This document shows, in pieces, positions 34,065 to 46,260 of a stretch of 64,000 nt of DNA. Origin of the DNA: Bergeyella sp. (lineage in GTDB: Bacteria > Bacteroidota > Bacteroidia > Flavobacteriales > Weeksellaceae); NCBI GenBank assembly GCA_030263285.1, contig SZYB01000001.1:556911-620910 (forward strand), in the 5' to 3' direction. Position 1 is the first letter of the stretch. Every line of letters starts with the position of its first letter. Made by a program: the position numbers and the translations under genes. Under the pieces are notes generated by a model that was given only the letters and a program-made list of their open reading frames with translations, did no database searches and had not been told where the DNA came from.

Positions 34065-36732
34065 CTTCAAACGGGATCTCTGAATTAAGAATCTCCAAAA
34101 TAAGCGTACGCACGGAAAGTAAAACCTCTTCCAAAGAGCAGTTTTCCAAAACCAGTGTACTGACTCCCTTTCCTATAGAGGCAAAACTCCATATTCCCGC
34201 CTCCATGGGCAGGGTTGAGAACTCAGGAGTCTTCTGCAAACAATAAAGATAAACTGCCAACTGCAGCGCTTGTACATACTTTTCATGAACCAAAAAATTT
34301 TGTGCTTGTGCAGAATCTTTGATGTTTATTATCAGATTTTTAGGCTTTGCTGTTTTATAGTCTATCAGTCTAATTTTTCCGTTAAGTTGATCTATTCTAT
34401 CTGCAAAACCAAAAAGAGTTACCACATCTTTTTCTTTTTCACTCCCTATAAAAAAATCTATATTTTCTATCCTCCGCTCTATGTCTATAATCTTCAGGAC
34501 ATCTCCATTTTTCACCAAGCCTTCATCATAAGCTATGATCTTTCCTATTACATTGTGGGCTACGGATTTATGCACAAAATTCATACCCCTGTGATAAAAA
34601 TCTTCCTGATGTTCCAGTTTTTTTATCGCATAAGACAATGCATCCGGTACAGCCTTACGCATCTCTATAAAATCTTGGTTTGTAAATATTTTTCCCACAA
34701 AACCCTGATAGAGATACTGCAGAGAATAATGCACAAGATTGCCATAATTTATCTGTGAGATTTCCTCCTCTATTGTCTTCGTTTTCCCTATCTTAAGAAC
34801 GTAGCGATAATAAAACTCCAAAGGATTATAGAGATAGGCAGACAGGTGAGAGGGGGAGACCCTTTTTTTCCAGTGAAGAAGTTGTTCTTGGACCGTTTTT
34901 GTTTTTTTTATAATTATGGGCTCTGCTTTTACAGGCAAAGCCGTACCCTCCACTGTTATTTCCTCTATTTTATGAGGGCTCTCAAGAAGCAACTGGGTAA
35001 TGAATCTGCTTCTCTCTCCCGTATTAGTTCCCGAATCTACAGCACTATAAAGGAGATATATGGTTTTTGCACTCTGTATAAGCCTGTAAAAGTGATAAGC
35101 GTAAATACTATCATTCTCATGATAGGTAGGAAGGCCGAATCTCCGCCTTACATCAAAGGGAAAATAGGTGTTTTGGGTATTCCCCAGAGGAAGTTTTCCT
35201 TCATTCATTGAGATGAGAATCACACGATCAAAGTTCAGAAGACGGGTTTCCAAAAGTCCCATAATCTGTAACCCCTCCAGAGGTTCGCCTACAAAATCCA
35301 ATGTCTCTTGCTGTATCGTCTGGGAAATAAGAATCTCCAGCGTCTCCAGACTTATATCAAAAGAATAACCGGAAATAAGATTTGCAATTCGGATAAAACA
35401 CTTCTCATAGTAGGAAACACACTCATAGAGTATATCATCCGAAATCTGAGCAGCGAGTGTTTTGCAAAAAGAGGACAAATGATACAAAAAATCTTCCGAA
35501 TCTTGATCTGGCTGCAGGAGATCTAGATAAGAAAAATTCCTTAATTCATTCATAACATAGGATGGAGAGAGGTACACCCTGTTATTTCTCCTTATTTCCC
35601 GTATAAATTTTTCCACAAGATCGTGGTCTTTTCCATTTATTGGGAGAATTTCCAAAAAATTGACAAGATCTTGATAATAATATATTTTTGGATTTTTTTG
35701 GATTTGTTTCTGTAAATGAAAGAGATTTCTGACCACACGACTAAACTCCATATTTTTTAGCGGAAACCCCATCGTGATATTAAGTCTGCCCACGCAACTC
35801 ACTGCCTCCAAAGTGGCAGGAAGCAAATGCTCATCCAGAAGAACCACAGCGGTATCTTCTGCAGAAACTGTAAAATTCTCAGAAAATAACTCAGGCAAAA
35901 TTTTGGTCTGGGATAGATTACCCGATACCTCAAGAACTTTTATATTCTTAGGTTGTGAAAATTCATTTTCTATCCACCGAAAAGGTCTGGAGCTGTTAAA
36001 TTCTTTCCAGTCTCTGTATCTTCTTAAAAAAAAACCCGCCTCCTGACGCTCATCTCCCATATAATAAAAGTCCGAATGGAAATAACAATCCGCTTTCCCG
36101 CTACGCAAAAGAGAGCGTACTAATAATTCTTCTATGGGAGAAAACGCATTAAACCCAATAAAGAAATAATGTTTTTGAGTCTCAGTGCATAGGTTAGGAA
36201 TATTTTTTTTTGCCTCTCCATAAAGAATTCCAGAACTCGCTAGCCCTACATCCAAAAGACTTTTTTTAAGATTGGGAAGAAAAATGTTCATCTTTTTCCA
36301 AAAGTCCAGATGCTTGTCTCTGGGGGTATTTTTACCCAAAGCTCCCCCCCAGTTTCTTATGCGTTCCTCATCGAACATATACGATAAAACTTCAGATTCA
36401 TGAGCAGAAAACTTTAACAAATCATCATAGTCTTTTAGAACCGTGGGAAACCACTTCAGAAAGCTTGAAAAATCTTCACCGGAAAAATCTCTCCGGTATA
36501 CATCATACGCAAAAAGCCAAAGAGAAACGCCCCGAACAGGTATTTTATGAGAAATACTTATCATCACATCCTCAATGGTCAAAATCTCTGGCAGAATACC
36601 CGTATAAGAATTTTCTTGCAATATTTTTTTTATAAATACGGTCGGTCTTTTTCCCGGAAGTATCCAAAGTGTAGAAGACAAATCTCCATGGGAAGAGAGA
36701 ATGTCCAAGACCACTTTTTCTAGAAATTTCAT
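34042..36732 (-). CDS. AddB/RecB-like PD-(D/E)XK nuclease-helicase protein
   Basis: 896 residues. The C-terminal third is a RecB-family PD-(D/E)XK nuclease: SPSHLSAYLYNPLEFYYRYV (about 640-659), LFGFADRIDQL and IRLIDYKTAK (Asp and the DYK lysine, about 800-820). The N-terminal part begins MKFLEKVVLDILSSH and STLWILPGKRPTVF, resembling the degraded helicase-like domain of AddB. It probably partners an AddA helicase-nuclease to process double-strand breaks; addA is not in the window. No Walker A motif was seen, which fits AddB-like proteins that lost ATP binding. Confidence 0.82.
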   Translation of the reverse strand: MKFLEKVVLDILSSHGDLSSTLWILPGKRPTVFIKKILQENSYTGILPEILTIEDVMISISHKIPVRGVSLWLFAYDVYRRDFSGEDFSSFLKWFPTVLKDYDDLLKFSAHESEVLSYMFDEERIRNWGGALGKNTPRDKHLDFWKKMNIFLPNLKKSLLDVGLASSGILYGEAKKNIPNLCTETQKHYFFIGFNAFSPIEELLVRSLLRSGKADCYFHSDFYYMGDERQEAGFFLRRYRDWKEFNSSRPFRWIENEFSQPKNIKVLEVSGNLSQTKILPELFSENFTVSAEDTAVVLLDEHLLPATLEAVSCVGRLNITMGFPLKNMEFSRVVRNLFHLQKQIQKNPKIYYYQDLVNFLEILPINGKDHDLVEKFIREIRRNNRVYLSPSYVMNELRNFSYLDLLQPDQDSEDFLYHLSSFCKTLAAQISDDILYECVSYYEKCFIRIANLISGYSFDISLETLEILISQTIQQETLDFVGEPLEGLQIMGLLETRLLNFDRVILISMNEGKLPLGNTQNTYFPFDVRRRFGLPTYHENDSIYAYHFYRLIQSAKTIYLLYSAVDSGTNTGERSRFITQLLLESPHKIEEITVEGTALPVKAEPIIIKKTKTVQEQLLHWKKRVSPSHLSAYLYNPLEFYYRYVLKIGKTKTIEEEISQINYGNLVHYSLQYLYQGFVGKIFTNQDFIEMRKAVPDALSYAIKKLEHQEDFYHRGMNFVHKSVAHNVIGKIIAYDEGLVKNGDVLKIIDIERRIENIDFFIGSEKEKDVVTLFGFADRIDQLNGKIRLIDYKTAKPKNLIINIKDSAQAQNFLVHEKYVQALQLAVYLYCLQKTPEFSTLPMEAGIWSFASIGKGVSTLVLENCSLEEVLLSVRTLILEILNSEIPFEEKIKLSY

Positions 36733-36750
36733 AGATGAACTTTACGGAAG

Positions 36751-36758
36751 CAAAAGTA
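36751..36758 (-). promoter_or_regulatory. -7 box TACTTTTG for the AddB-like gene
   Basis: TACTTTTG on the minus strand, 18 nt upstream of the ATG. Confidence 0.5.
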
Positions 36759-36837
36759 CTAAAAGAAAGCATACGGTATCCAAGTACCACAGTATTAACA
36801 GATAGGAGACAGAGTATACAAAGAGATGAAATTTAAC

Positions 36838-36845
36838 TACATTTG
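36838..36845 (+). promoter_or_regulatory. -7 box TACATTTG for icd
   Basis: TACATTTG on the plus strand, 54 nt upstream of the icd ATG. Confidence 0.5.
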
Positions 36846-36872
36846 TGGGTTGTTGTACAAAAACTAATATAA

Positions 36873-39119
<2,247 letters not shown>

Positions 39120-39136
39120 AAAGAAATACACAGAAA

Positions 39137-40339
39137 ATGAGAAAAATATCGGATAGACTCAACAGACTGAATTATTCCCAAACATTTGTTATGAGCAATA
39201 AGGCTAGAGAAATGAAAACTAAGGGTATAGATGTTATAAGCCTTACTTTGGGAGAACCAGACTTTGATGTTCCGGATAATATAAAAGAGGCAGCCAAAAA
39301 GGCGATAGACGAAAATTATAGTCACTATTCTCCGGTACCCGGTTTTCTGGAGCTGAGAGAAGCTGTTTCTTACAAATTAAAAAGAGATAATAATCTAGAC
39401 TACAAACCTACCCAAATATGCGTATCAAACGGAGCAAAACAATCCATTATCAATATTCTCCTGGCGTTGATAAACGATGGAGACGAGGTAATACTTCCCG
39501 TTCCTTATTGGGTGAGTTATGATGAAATGGTAAAAATGACGGGGGGAGTTTCTGTATTGGTTAGGTCAAGCTATGAAAATGAGTTTAAGATTACTGCCCG
39601 GCAACTGGAAAAAGCCATCACGCCAAAAACGAAAGTAATTTTATTTAGCTCCCCGTGCAACCCTTCGGGAAGTTATTATACCGCAGAGGAATTGAAAGAC
39701 CTTGCTCGAGTCATAGAAAAGTATCCTGACATCACGGTAATATCAGACGAAATATATGAGTATATAAACTATGAAGCCCGACATGTTTCTATAGTAGAGG
39801 TATATCCCAAAATTTACCCGCAAGCAGCAGTAGTAAATGGTATGTCAAAAGGCTACGCCATGACGGGATGGAGAATTGGTTATTCGGCTTGTCCGGAATG
39901 GTTGGCTGAAGCCTGCGAGAAAATACAGGGACAAATAACCAGCGGAGCCAACACTATAGCTCAGAGGGCATCTATGGCAGCACTAAAAACAGATCCTAAA
40001 AAATACCGATATATGGTGGAAAATTTCAAAAAAAGGAGAGATATCGTATTTGATCTCATGAAGGGTATCAAGGGCTTCAAAGTCTCTCTCCCGAAATCTG
40101 CTTTTTACCTGTTTCCAGACGTTTCTTTTTATATAGATAAGACCATCAACGGAATGTTCATTAAGGATTCTGATGATTTTTCCATGTTTTTATTAGAAAA
40201 TGCGCATGTTGCTTCTGTAGGGGGTGTCTCATTCGGAAGTCCCGAATGCGTCCGCTTCTCTTACGCCGCTTCCGAAAAAGAACTAAAAGAAGCTATGAAA
40301 AGGATAAAAATCTGCCTGGAAGGTGCCTCCATAGCATAG
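39137..40339 (+). CDS. pyridoxal-phosphate aminotransferase, aspartate aminotransferase type
   Basis: Class I aminotransferase of the I-gamma type, 400 residues. PLP-binding Lys238 is in NGMSKGYAMTGWRIGY; other signatures are SLTLGEPDFDVPDNIKEA (about 35-52), YSHYSPVPGFLELREAV, SSPCNPSGSYYTAEEL (about 172-187) and ISDEIYEYI. It most likely transfers amino groups between aspartate and 2-oxoglutarate; related enzymes also use prephenate. Close spacing after icd suggests a shared transcript. Confidence 0.92.
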   Translation: MRKISDRLNRLNYSQTFVMSNKAREMKTKGIDVISLTLGEPDFDVPDNIKEAAKKAIDENYSHYSPVPGFLELREAVSYKLKRDNNLDYKPTQICVSNGAKQSIINILLALINDGDEVILPVPYWVSYDEMVKMTGGVSVLVRSSYENEFKITARQLEKAITPKTKVILFSSPCNPSGSYYTAEELKDLARVIEKYPDITVISDEIYEYINYEARHVSIVEVYPKIYPQAAVVNGMSKGYAMTGWRIGYSACPEWLAEACEKIQGQITSGANTIAQRASMAALKTDPKKYRYMVENFKKRRDIVFDLMKGIKGFKVSLPKSAFYLFPDVSFYIDKTINGMFIKDSDDFSMFLLENAHVASVGGVSFGSPECVRFSYAASEKELKEAMKRIKICLEGASIA

Positions 40340-40434
40340 ATAAGAAAGATTATCAAAGATTTTAATATAAAATACCTAAACGCATGATAGATTTTATATA
40401 TCCACAATATTCAAATTATGTAAGGGTTTTGTCC

Positions 40435-40442
40435 TAGCTTTG
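40435..40442 (+). promoter_or_regulatory. -7 box TAGCTTTG for ahpC
   Basis: TAGCTTTG lies 52 nt upstream of the ahpC ATG and leaves a 5' leader of about 45 nt. Confidence 0.5.
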
Positions 40443-40494
40443 CATTGCAGAACAAAAATAGAGAATTAAAGTATAACGCTAAAAAATTAAAAAA

Positions 40495-41127
40495 ATGTCA
40501 GTAGTAGGTAAAGTCTTCCCCAATTTCACAATAGATGCCATTTCTGAAATGGGAGAGAACTTAAAGATCAATGTATTAGATGAAGCAGTAAAAAACCAAC
40601 AAAAGGTGGTTTTATTCTGGTATCCCAAGGATTTTACTTTCGTCTGCCCCACGGAGCTTCACGCATTCCAAGATGCGCTAAAGGATTTTGAAACTAGAAA
40701 TACCAAGGTTATTGGTGCCTCTTGCGATACAAATGAGGTACATTTTGCTTGGTTAAACACACCCAAAAACGAAGGCGGAATAGAAGGAGTGACTTATCCC
40801 ATCTTAGCCGATACTCACAGGCAACTCGCAAATGCTTTGGGAATAGTAGACCAAAATTTTGAGTACGACGAAGAAGGCAATGAGGTATATCTAGGCTCAA
40901 ATGTAACTTATAGAGCTACCTATATTATAGATGAAAGGGGAAAAGTGATTCATGAGTCTGTAAACGATATGCCACTAGGTAGAAATGTAAAAGAAATTTT
41001 GAGACTCATAGATGCCTACACCCATGTACAAAAACATGGAGAAGTATGTCCTGCAAACTGGGAGGAAGGAAAAATGGCAATGAGTGCAGACAGAAAATCT
41101 ACCGCAGAATATTTATCAAAAAACTAA
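40495..41127 (+). CDS. ahpC: peroxiredoxin, AhpC/Prx1 type
   Basis: Two-cysteine peroxiredoxin, 210 residues, reducing hydrogen peroxide and alkyl peroxides. The peroxidatic Cys51 is in FTFVCPTELHAF and the resolving Cys185 in HGEVCPANW; a third Cys lies in IGASCDTNEVHFAWL. The C-terminus extends about 20 residues past the resolving Cys, as in AhpC/Prx1 enzymes prone to overoxidation. Thioredoxin and DUF6952 genes follow on the same strand, separated by a terminator-like hairpin, so the thioredoxin could be its reductant. Confidence 0.95.
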   Translation: MSVVGKVFPNFTIDAISEMGENLKINVLDEAVKNQQKVVLFWYPKDFTFVCPTELHAFQDALKDFETRNTKVIGASCDTNEVHFAWLNTPKNEGGIEGVTYPILADTHRQLANALGIVDQNFEYDEEGNEVYLGSNVTYRATYIIDERGKVIHESVNDMPLGRNVKEILRLIDAYTHVQKHGEVCPANWEEGKMAMSADRKSTAEYLSKN

Positions 41128-41141
41128 TTTATACTAAACTC

Positions 41142-41180
41142 AAAAACTCGTTTGGTAGAAGTGATCAAGCGAGTTTTTTT
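41142..41180 (+). terminator. hairpin terminator after ahpC
   Basis: AAAAACTCG at 41142-41150 pairs with CGAGTTTTT from 41170, ending in a T run. It would end or attenuate transcription before the thioredoxin gene. Confidence 0.75.
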
Positions 41181-41204
41181 AACACTCCTTTAATCAGAGT
41201 AAAC

Positions 41205-41513
41205 ATGTATACGGAAATAGCAGAAGACAATCTAAAGTCTCTTGTGGAAAAAAACGGAAAAGTGGTAGTCCAATATGGAGCCAGCTGGTGCGGTAACTGC
41301 AGAATTATGAAACCAAAATTCAAGAAATTAGCTTTAGAAAACCCTGACATTCCGTTCTATTACGTAGACGCAGAGAAATTTCCCGAGAGCAGAAAATTAG
41401 CACAGGTAGATAATCTTCCTACTTTTGCTGTTTTTAAAAACAAAAAACTCGCGGGTCAAATACAGACCAATAAACAAGAATCTCTTATTCAACTATTTAA
41501 CGAATCCATATAG
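41205..41513 (+). CDS. thioredoxin family protein (CGNC active site)
   Basis: 102 residues from the ATG at 41205; the longer frame upstream runs back into ahpC and is not used. The active site is WCGNC (Cys29 and Cys32) instead of the classical WCGPC, followed by RIMKPKFKKLALENP and DNLPTFAVFKNKKL with the cis-Pro. This cytoplasmic variant is common next to ahpC in flavobacteria. The following DUF6952 gene begins 4 nt after its stop. Confidence 0.93.
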   Translation: MYTEIAEDNLKSLVEKNGKVVVQYGASWCGNCRIMKPKFKKLALENPDIPFYYVDAEKFPESRKLAQVDNLPTFAVFKNKKLAGQIQTNKQESLIQLFNESI

Positions 41514-41517
41514 AGTA

Positions 41518-41772
41518 ATGAAACTTCCCATAATAAGACAATTTTATCAGAATCAATCTCCAGAAAATCTAGAAAAAACGATTGAGGTACTGGAAAGTTT
41601 TACAGAGTTCCGAAACGTTTCGGAAGAAGAGCTTAATGTGTGCGGAGAACTCATTACCAATATCTGTGGTGCTTTGGAAGTTCATCAACTGGTAAAAAAT
41701 GGGAGATCAGAAAAAGATGCGCTCAACAGTTTTGCCCAAAAAGTATTAGGAAGCATAGACAATAAAGTATAA
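41518..41772 (+). CDS. DUF6952 family small protein
   Basis: 84-residue acidic, helical protein MKLPIIRQFYQNQSPENLEK ..., matching the flavobacterial DUF6952 family (ETIEVLExxTEV, CGELITNxxGALEVHQ patterns). Function unknown. It follows thioredoxin by 4 nt, as in related genomes. The start is the ATG at 41518; an in-frame upstream start would overlap thioredoxin. It is the last intact gene before 2.3 kb of decayed DNA. Confidence 0.88.
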   Translation: MKLPIIRQFYQNQSPENLEKTIEVLESFTEFRNVSEEELNVCGELITNICGALEVHQLVKNGRSEKDALNSFAQKVLGSIDNKV

Positions 41773-41851
41773 ATTAGGACATATTTTTTTCATGAATTTT
41801 TATTATTTCGATATAGTGTTAATATTGTAACCCCACATAATAATAAAGATT

Positions 41852-42120
41852 ATGAAGGGATTTGTTACTATTTTTTTCGGTTTTTGTATTTGTGGAGGTC
41901 GTCTTTCCTCTGGATGCACAACGGTAAAGAAGAGCTTATCAATGAGTTTCGCCTTGATAGCGAAAAGAAGTTTAGAGATTTTGACACTTTTTACGCCAAA
42001 ACTTACAGCAGTTCAAGAATTGGTGATAAGAAAAAGCTGTACAGCTTGCTTGGGAAGATTATTTGCTGGGTTTTCCAGAAATATTCCATTTTTTAACCCC
42101 GTATGAAAAAAAGAACCAAT
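41852..42120 (+). pseudogene. broken lipoprotein-like gene
   Basis: The ATG at 41852 reads MKGFVTIFFGFCICGGRLSS then GCTTVKKS, a lipoprotein-type signal. The downstream charged sequence resumes in a second frame as NGKEELINEFRLDSEKKFRD and FDTFYAKTYSSSRIGDKKK, which vaguely recalls DUF4348-type lipoproteins. The first frame runs 84 codons but its second half looks random. I read it as one decayed lipoprotein gene; the family call is weak. Confidence 0.4.
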
Positions 42121-44012
42121 AGGAGTACCGGTATTCCTATTCTGAAAAACGTACATTTATATGACTTATAATTCATATAAAATCAGATGAAAAGGCATTG
42201 AAACGCTGAATAGACCGCGGAAATGCCTTTCTACACGATAAACCTAAAGGAAATAATAACAAATTTAGAATTAATGGAAAATTATTGAGTGATAATGTCA
42301 TAATAAGTCTCCATGTAAAAGCTGTCACGGGAACAATTATGAGAGACGGAAATTCTAATAAGTTATTCCAATACAACAAAAAAGTACCATCAAGCTTTCG
42401 GAGACAAAAGGAATAGTTCCTAAGACAACCTCGGTTGATTGTTACTTTTGGAAACACACTCCCGGGAGATAATCTTAACTGATCTGGCAAGCGCCAAAAG
42501 GGGTAAAATCTATCTAACCATTCCTACGGCTACCGTCCGGGGTGAAGATTTTCCAATTATGGAACAAGTATAGGATGGTATTGGACGGGAGATTATTCCT
42601 TCAATGCGAGAGACACCTATTCTGGGTTGTTGATAGCGCAGATCAAAAACTGTAAATAGTCAACAACCCAAACAAATTGTGATAAAATCTGCAGGTAGTG
42701 CCTGTGGAGGCAGACCAGGTCAAGCGTCTGATATTCCAAACTTAAGTTTGATGACGAAACATTAAATATATTCTGTTTGGAGAGAGAAACATCATCCCTT
42801 CCGCCAATTGTCGTGAAAGCGATAACTGCGTAAGCCGAGAATCTTTAGACAAAAACATCATCTTAGTGGAAACTACTGATCAGCTAAAGACCACCCTGCT
42901 CCCATAGATACAGATGTAGAAAAGAACGTATTACAGTAAGAAAAAACATGTCCATAAAGCCTAATCTTGCTGCCGTGGGTTCATGATTTATCCTTCCTAA
43001 CATCTAACATGATTTATCTCAAAAGGCATTATACACTTTGATGTCTGGCCCTCCTTTTTCTTTCCCTGTAACAGAGCACTTACCCAAGTACAGCACAAAC
43101 TTTTAAAAAATAGAATTATAAATTTTTAGGATAGAAGAAATGAAAACTCTACTCGTACACACTGCCAATGAAGCGGGAAAACACCCTGATCCTGATGTCT
43201 ATTCGGTGGGGATTTGTAAAATGCAAAAGTAGGAGACAATCTGCTTATAGGCGCCATTAAACGAAATATCACATTTACAAGAAGTAATCTAGCATCAGAC
43301 AAAAGACACACAGGAAAGGTATTAGCCAAAAGAGGGGGGGGAGTAAAGAACCTCCCAAAGCAACCATATCATGAATAGATTTCTCAACAAAGAAAAATTA
43401 TTGCCGAATCAAAAGATATTCAAAATAACAGAGCTTCTCGTCTGATAAATGACCTCATCTCAGAATCGTAGATCTCACTACCAAAAAAGTCATCATCTAT
43501 GGAAGCTGGACGTAAGAAATTTTGCGTGTCCAGCCATAAGACAATACCATAGATAATGTAGAACAAGTAGTAATAAAAACCTTCGTAGCCAGAAGACAAC
43601 ATGCAGTAGTTAGTAGTAGGAAGGAAAAGCAAGGGAACTCGCCGGTGAACAATATAATACCAGCCAAAACCTCAATACTATGCCATTGCCATAGCGGGAT
43701 AAGGGAACCTCTTATCTGCAGGTAAACAAAACAATTCAAGGAAAAGGGAGAAATGAAGGTGAAGGGAACAATATAGAGAATCTTAGCTGTATAGTACAGA
43801 ATACTACCGAGGCAAAAAAACCAAAATTTGTAGAGGTACATCCTGCTGTTATAACAGACAAAGTCAAAGTATTTACTAAAGGTTACCTAGTTAAATATTA
43901 GTGAACCTGGAAGGAGAAAAAGTACTTGAACAAGAAAATATTAAAGACTCAAACTTGAAGAAATAATAAAATTGTCTAATTATAAAAATTAGAACCCAGA
44001 GTGCCTAATTGT
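42121..44012. other. gene-poor stretch, probably decayed coding DNA of unknown origin
   Basis: No frame longer than about 115 codons and none with recognisable similarity. Short protein-like runs appear on the plus strand with stops and frame changes between them, for example KFRINGKLLSDNVIISLHV near 42260, GWYWTGDYSFNARDTYSG near 42570, MKTLLVHTANEAGKHPDPDV at 43141 and AKKPKFVEVHPAVITDKVKV near 43820. These suggest two or more eroded plus-strand genes, but I cannot name them. A run of eight G lies at 43334-43341. Confidence 0.5.
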
Positions 44013-44015
44013 AAA

Positions 44016-44041
44016 GAGCCGTCTCAGTCTTGAAACGGCTC
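44016..44041 (-). terminator. hairpin terminator after rplL
   Basis: GAGCCGT at 44016-44022 pairs with ACGGCTC at 44035-44041, 54 nt beyond the rplL stop on the minus strand. The T run is weak (CTTTAC), so efficiency is uncertain. Confidence 0.6.
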
Positions 44042-44094
44042 CTTTACCCTTATCACAAATTCTTGCCAGGGTAGAATTGAGAAAAAAAACGATA

Positions 44095-44460
44095 TTACTT
44101 CAACTCTACTTCGGCGCCTGCTTCTTCCAATTGTTTCTTGAGAGCTTCTGCCTCGTCTTTAGGTATCCCTTGCTTGATTGCCGCTGGAGCAGCGTCTACC
44201 ATATCTTTGGCTTCCTTAAGCCCAGCACCTGTAAGATCTTTTACCAGCTTTACGATAGCAAGTTTAGAGGCACCTGCAGATTTAAGAATTACATCGAATT
44301 CATTCTTCTCAACAGCAGCAGCATCTCCCCCTACAGCAGCTACTACAGTAGCCGCCGCCGGCTCTATACCATACTCATCCTTCAGTATAACAGCGAGTTC
44401 ATTTACATCTTTTACAGTTAAATTCACTAGCGTTTCCGCTAAATTTTTTAAATCAGACAT
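44095..44460 (-). CDS. rplL: 50S ribosomal protein L7/L12
   Basis: 121 residues. The N-terminal dimer domain begins [20 protein letters not shown]; an Ala-rich hinge [15 protein letters not shown] (about 34-48) leads to the C-terminal factor-binding domain [33 protein letters not shown] and [20 protein letters not shown]. It forms the flexible stalk that recruits translation factors. It is the last gene of the L11-L1-L10-L12 series, and rpoB does not follow, which is unusual. Confidence 0.97.
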   Translation of the reverse strand: MSDLKNLAETLVNLTVKDVNELAVILKDEYGIEPAAATVVAAVGGDAAAVEKNEFDVILKSAGASKLAIVKLVKDLTGAGLKEAKDMVDAAPAAIKQGIPKDEAEALKKQLEEAGAEVELK

Positions 44461-44511
44461 TTTTGTAATGTTTTTGTTGTTGTACGATTATGTTATTTTT
44501 TTGAGTGCTCC

Positions 44512-45060
44512 CTATTCAGCCGCAGAATTTTCTTTAGCCGGTTCTAAAGGCACTTCTCCATCCCTTGTTTCCGGCTTTCCTTCCTCTCTATTTTCGAGAG
44601 CAGAAAGCAACCTTCTGATAGGGGACTGAAGAAGACCTATAATCTCTCCTATCATCTCATCCTTAGATTTTATACTTACCAAAGTATCCAGATGATCGTC
44701 TCCTACATAAAATGTTTCCTGCAGATAGGCCGATTTAAGTACAGGCTTATCGGAAGATTTCCTAAAAGCGTATATGAGCTTTGCCGGACCATTTACAGAT
44801 TCGGAAACCATGAGAGTAGAATTTCCTTTAAACGAAGTATACATCTCAGAGTAATCTACTTCACTAATTTGTTCCATAGCTTTCTGCAAAAGCGTATTCT
44901 TTACCACCTTTACTTTGATATTACCCTTGAACGCCTGTCTTCTAAAATATGAAGTCTGAGAAGCATTCAAACCCTGCAAATCTGCTACATATATATTTTT
45001 TGCATCCTGTAGTAAATCCTTTATCTCTTGTATTACGACTACCTTTTCTTCTTTTGTCAT
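44512..45060 (-). CDS. rplJ: 50S ribosomal protein L10
   Basis: 182 residues; forms the base of the stalk and carries L7/L12 dimers on its C-terminal helix. Visible segments are VIQEIKDLLQDAKNIYVADL, KGNIKVKVVKNTLLQKAMEQ and a C-terminal acidic tail EEGKPETRDGEVPLEPAKEN that is longer than in E. coli. The 5' gap to rplA is 17 nt. L10 normally autoregulates the operon by binding its own mRNA leader; no such structure was worked out here. Confidence 0.96.
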   Translation of the reverse strand: MTKEEKVVVIQEIKDLLQDAKNIYVADLQGLNASQTSYFRRQAFKGNIKVKVVKNTLLQKAMEQISEVDYSEMYTSFKGNSTLMVSESVNGPAKLIYAFRKSSDKPVLKSAYLQETFYVGDDHLDTLVSIKSKDEMIGEIIGLLQSPIRRLLSALENREEGKPETRDGEVPLEPAKENSAAE

Positions 45061-45077
45061 GACTGTTTTTTCAGATT

Positions 45078-45770
45078 TTAGTTTACAGATTTCACATCAA
45101 TCCCTATCCCCGGACTCATGGTAGATGACAAGTAAATACTCTTCATGTAGCTCCCTTTGGCCGAAGTGGGTTTTAGTTTTACTAAAGTCTGTATAAGTTC
45201 CTGAGTATTTTCTCTTATTTTAGAGGCTTCAAAAGACACCTTCCCTACGGAAGCATGCACTATACCATACTTGTCTACCTTAAAGTCTATCTTACCGGAT
45301 TTCACCTCTGTTACGGCCTTTCCTATTTCCATGGTCACAGTACCCGATTTTGGATTGGGCATAAGTCCCCTGGGACCCAAAACTCTACCCAATGGACCCA
45401 ATTTACCCATTACAGAAGGCATCGTAACAATAACATCCACATCGGTCCATCCCTTTTTTATCTTATCCAAATACTCATCAAGCCCCACATAGTCTGCACC
45501 CGCCGCCTTTGCTTCCGTCTCTTTATCAGGAGTTACCAAAGCTAAAACCTTTATGTCCTTGCCCGTACCATGAGGCAAAGAAACCACACCTCTTACCATC
45601 TGATTGGCCTTCCGGGGATCTACCCCTAAACGAACTGCCACATCTACAGAAGCATCAAACTTTGCGGTATTTACCTCTTTTACGAGAGAAGAAGCTTCAT
45701 CCAAACTATAAAATCTCCCCTTCTCTATTTTACCTAGAGCTTCTTTTTGCTTTTTTGTTAATCTTGCCAT
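45078..45770 (-). CDS. rplA: 50S ribosomal protein L1
   Basis: 230 residues; binds 23S rRNA at the E-site stalk and usually represses its own operon. The family core is clear: [20 protein letters not shown] (about 38-57), [32 protein letters not shown] (about 122-141) and [17 protein letters not shown]. It starts 11 nt after the rplK stop. Confidence 0.97.
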   Translation of the reverse strand: MARLTKKQKEALGKIEKGRFYSLDEASSLVKEVNTAKFDASVDVAVRLGVDPRKANQMVRGVVSLPHGTGKDIKVLALVTPDKETEAKAAGADYVGLDEYLDKIKKGWTDVDVIVTMPSVMGKLGPLGRVLGPRGLMPNPKSGTVTMEIGKAVTEVKSGKIDFKVDKYGIVHASVGKVSFEASKIRENTQELIQTLVKLKPTSAKGSYMKSIYLSSTMSPGIGIDVKSVN

Positions 45771-45781
45771 TGTTTTAAGTT

Positions 45782-46228
45782 TTAAGCGTTAGCACTAGGC
45801 TTCGTTCCCGTTACTTTAATTCCCATAGACCTGGCAGTACCCGCCACCATACTAAGCGCAGATTCCATCGTAAAACAATTAAGATCTGTCATTTTATCTT
45901 CTGCAATCTTTCTTATCTGATCCCAACTTACAGAACCCACCTTCTTTCTGTTGGGCTCTCCAGAGCCTCCTTTAAGTTTTGCTGCACCCAATAATTGTAT
46001 CGCAGCAGGAGGAGTCTTGATAACAAATTCGAAAGATTTATCTTCATATACAGTGATTACCACCGGCAAAATCTGCCCTGCCTTATCCTGTGTTCTTCCA
46101 TTAAATTGTTTACAAAACTCCATGATATTCACCCCGGCAGATCCCAGAGCAGGACCCACAGGCGGAGACGGATTCGCAGCCCCTCCCTTGACTTGAAGTT
46201 TTACCATTTTAAAGACTTTCTTGGCCAT
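45782..46228 (-). CDS. rplK: 50S ribosomal protein L11
   Basis: 148 residues, a few longer than E. coli L11 at the N-terminus ([20 protein letters not shown]). Family segments are [20 protein letters not shown] (about 21-40), [20 protein letters not shown] and [19 protein letters not shown]. It is the first gene of the series. nusG and secE normally lie just upstream; here a 690-nt gene-less stretch and then ndk follow, so the operon promoter must be in that stretch, though no TAnnTTTG box stood out. Confidence 0.97.
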   Translation of the reverse strand: MAKKVFKMVKLQVKGGAANPSPPVGPALGSAGVNIMEFCKQFNGRTQDKAGQILPVVITVYEDKSFEFVIKTPPAAIQLLGAAKLKGGSGEPNRKKVGSVSWDQIRKIAEDKMTDLNCFTMESALSMVAGTARSMGIKVTGTKPSANA

Positions 46229-46260
46229 TCTCTATTCTTTATTTTTAGTTCTCTAATTAA

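Noticed and set aside
34270-34758. 162-codon plus-strand frame opposite the AddB-like gene
   Set aside because: Antisense shadow of a long, well-supported gene; no recognisable motif or promoter.
43505-43534. 7-bp hairpin GCTGGAC/GTCCAGC in the decayed region
   Set aside because: Loop of 16 nt and no T run; too weak for a terminator and no gene context.
41773-44012. Insertion sequence or type VI secretion remnants
   Set aside because: No terminal inverted repeats, target duplications, DDE motif or PAAR/VgrG wording could be made out.
44138-44629. 163-codon plus-strand frame across rplL and rplJ
   Set aside because: Ala/Ser-rich mirror of ribosomal protein codons; spans two genes and their gap.
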